NCBI GenBank assembly: GCA_018894595.1
Contig: JAHIPN010000056.1
Span: forward strand, 1 to 5,515
From: a bacterium
Lineage (GTDB): Bacteria > Atribacterota > JS1 > SB-45 > 34-128
Length of the DNA: 5,515 nucleotides
Direction of reading: 5' to 3'
In this document: positions 5,044-5,515 of the stretch, piece by piece
Position numbering within the stretch: position 1 is the first letter of the stretch
Layout of the letters: the number at the start of each line of letters is the position of its first letter
Program-made: the position numbers and the translations under genes
The notes under the pieces: generated by a model
The model's input: only the letters and a program-made list of their open reading frames with translations
The model's database searches: none
What the model was told of the DNA's origin: nothing

Positions 5044-5515
5044 ACTCTTGGTTGTTGGTGCAGGTCCGGCCGGTTTAGGGGCGGCTATAGAGGCCAGTCG
5101 TTACGGTGCTAAAGTTTTATTGGTAGATGATAAAGATAAACCGGGTGGGCAGCTTTTTAAACAAATTCATAAGTTTTTTGGCTCAAAAGAACATCTGGCG
5201 GGTACCAGAGGTTTTGATATTGGCCTACGTTTACTTAAGGAGGCAGATTCTCAGGGTGTAGAAATTTCTCTTCAGACAAAAGTTTTAGGAATTATGGAAA
5301 AGGACATTATCTCACTATTAGTTAAAGAAAAAGAAATTAAATTATTAAAGGCTAAAAGAATAGTTTTAGCAACAGGGGGGATCGAAAAAGCTCTTTCGTT
5401 TCCGGGCTGGACCTTGCCAGGAGTTATGAGCGCCGGAGCTGCCCAAACTTTGATTAATATTGAACGAGTGTTGCCAGGAAAAAGAATTCTTATGGTAGGT
5501 TCTGGTAATGTTGGT
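5021..5515 (+). CDS. FAD-dependent oxidoreductase, HcnB-like / amino-acid (opine) oxidase type, N-terminal part
   Basis: The frame is open from ATG 5021 to the window edge, 165 codons, with no stop. The product starts with a nucleotide-binding beta-alpha-beta fold: LLVVGAGPAGLGAAIEA with GAGPAG at 13-18, and the acidic end of strand 2 in VLLVDD. PGGQLFKQIHKFFGS (41-55) follows. ATGG (117-120) with FPGWTLPGVMSAGAAQTLI marks the flavoprotein family of HcnB and the alpha subunit of sarcosine oxidase. A second nucleotide-binding glycine motif, VGSGNVG (159-165), begins just at the edge. GGAG (5011-5014) lies 6 bases before ATG 5021. ATG 5030, three codons later, is an alternative start, with AAGG 9 bases upstream. 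It likely forms a complex with the overlapping (2Fe-2S) protein. A third, substrate-oxidising subunit could follow outside the window. Confidence 0.9.
   Translation, partial: MKRMREVELLVVGAGPAGLGAAIEASRYGAKVLLVDDKDKPGGQLFKQIHKFFGSKEHLAGTRGFDIGLRLLKEADSQGVEISLQTKVLGIMEKDIISLLVKEKEIKLLKAKRIVLATGGIEKALSFPGWTLPGVMSAGAAQTLINIERVLPGKRILMVGSGNVG

Overview
The window is AT-rich bacterial DNA with purine-rich Shine-Dalgarno sequences, short intergenic gaps and a perfect-consensus sigma-70-type promoter. Codon use favours A/T endings (AAA, TTA, ATA, AGA). This, with a TRAP transporter and an HcnA/HcnB-like iron-sulfur flavoenzyme pair, suggests a low-G+C anaerobe or fermenter, for example a clostridial or Atribacterota-type bacterium. 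The window contains no rRNA or marker gene that would fix the taxon. All recognised genes are on the + strand.

Left part (1-2094): a TRAP transporter operon in P-Q-M order. It starts with the C-terminal 48 codons of the periplasmic solute-binding protein (DctP type). A 17-bp near-perfect hairpin without a T tract follows, then the small membrane subunit (DctQ type, TTG start) and the large permease (DctM type). DctM most likely begins at ATG 811, because the ribosome-binding site covers the upstream in-frame GTG.

Middle (2095-3117): a 276-base gap holds two possible weak RNA structures, a clear intrinsic terminator (2240-2287) and a TTGACA-17-TATAAT promoter whose spacer and -10 box carry a 7-bp inverted repeat. 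The promoter drives a GntR-type regulator with a UTRA ligand-binding domain (HutC subfamily), the obvious candidate for local and self regulation.

Right part (3293-5515): a complete amidohydrolase of the MTA/SAH deaminase-chlorohydrolase group with all its metal ligands, a stand-alone (2Fe-2S) protein, and the first 165 codons of an FAD-dependent oxidoreductase that overlaps the ferredoxin gene by 23 bases and runs off the window. The last two correspond to the split N-terminal part of sarcosine/opine oxidase alpha subunits (HcnA + HcnB).

Reading the genes together (inference): the TRAP system imports a small, probably carboxylated and nitrogen-containing compound. The UTRA regulator senses it or a product. 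The amidohydrolase removes an amino or other leaving group, and the iron-sulfur flavoenzyme oxidises an amine or amino acid. No known pathway with exactly this gene set could be named from the sequence, so the substrate is open. No mobile element, CRISPR array, tRNA or rRNA was seen.
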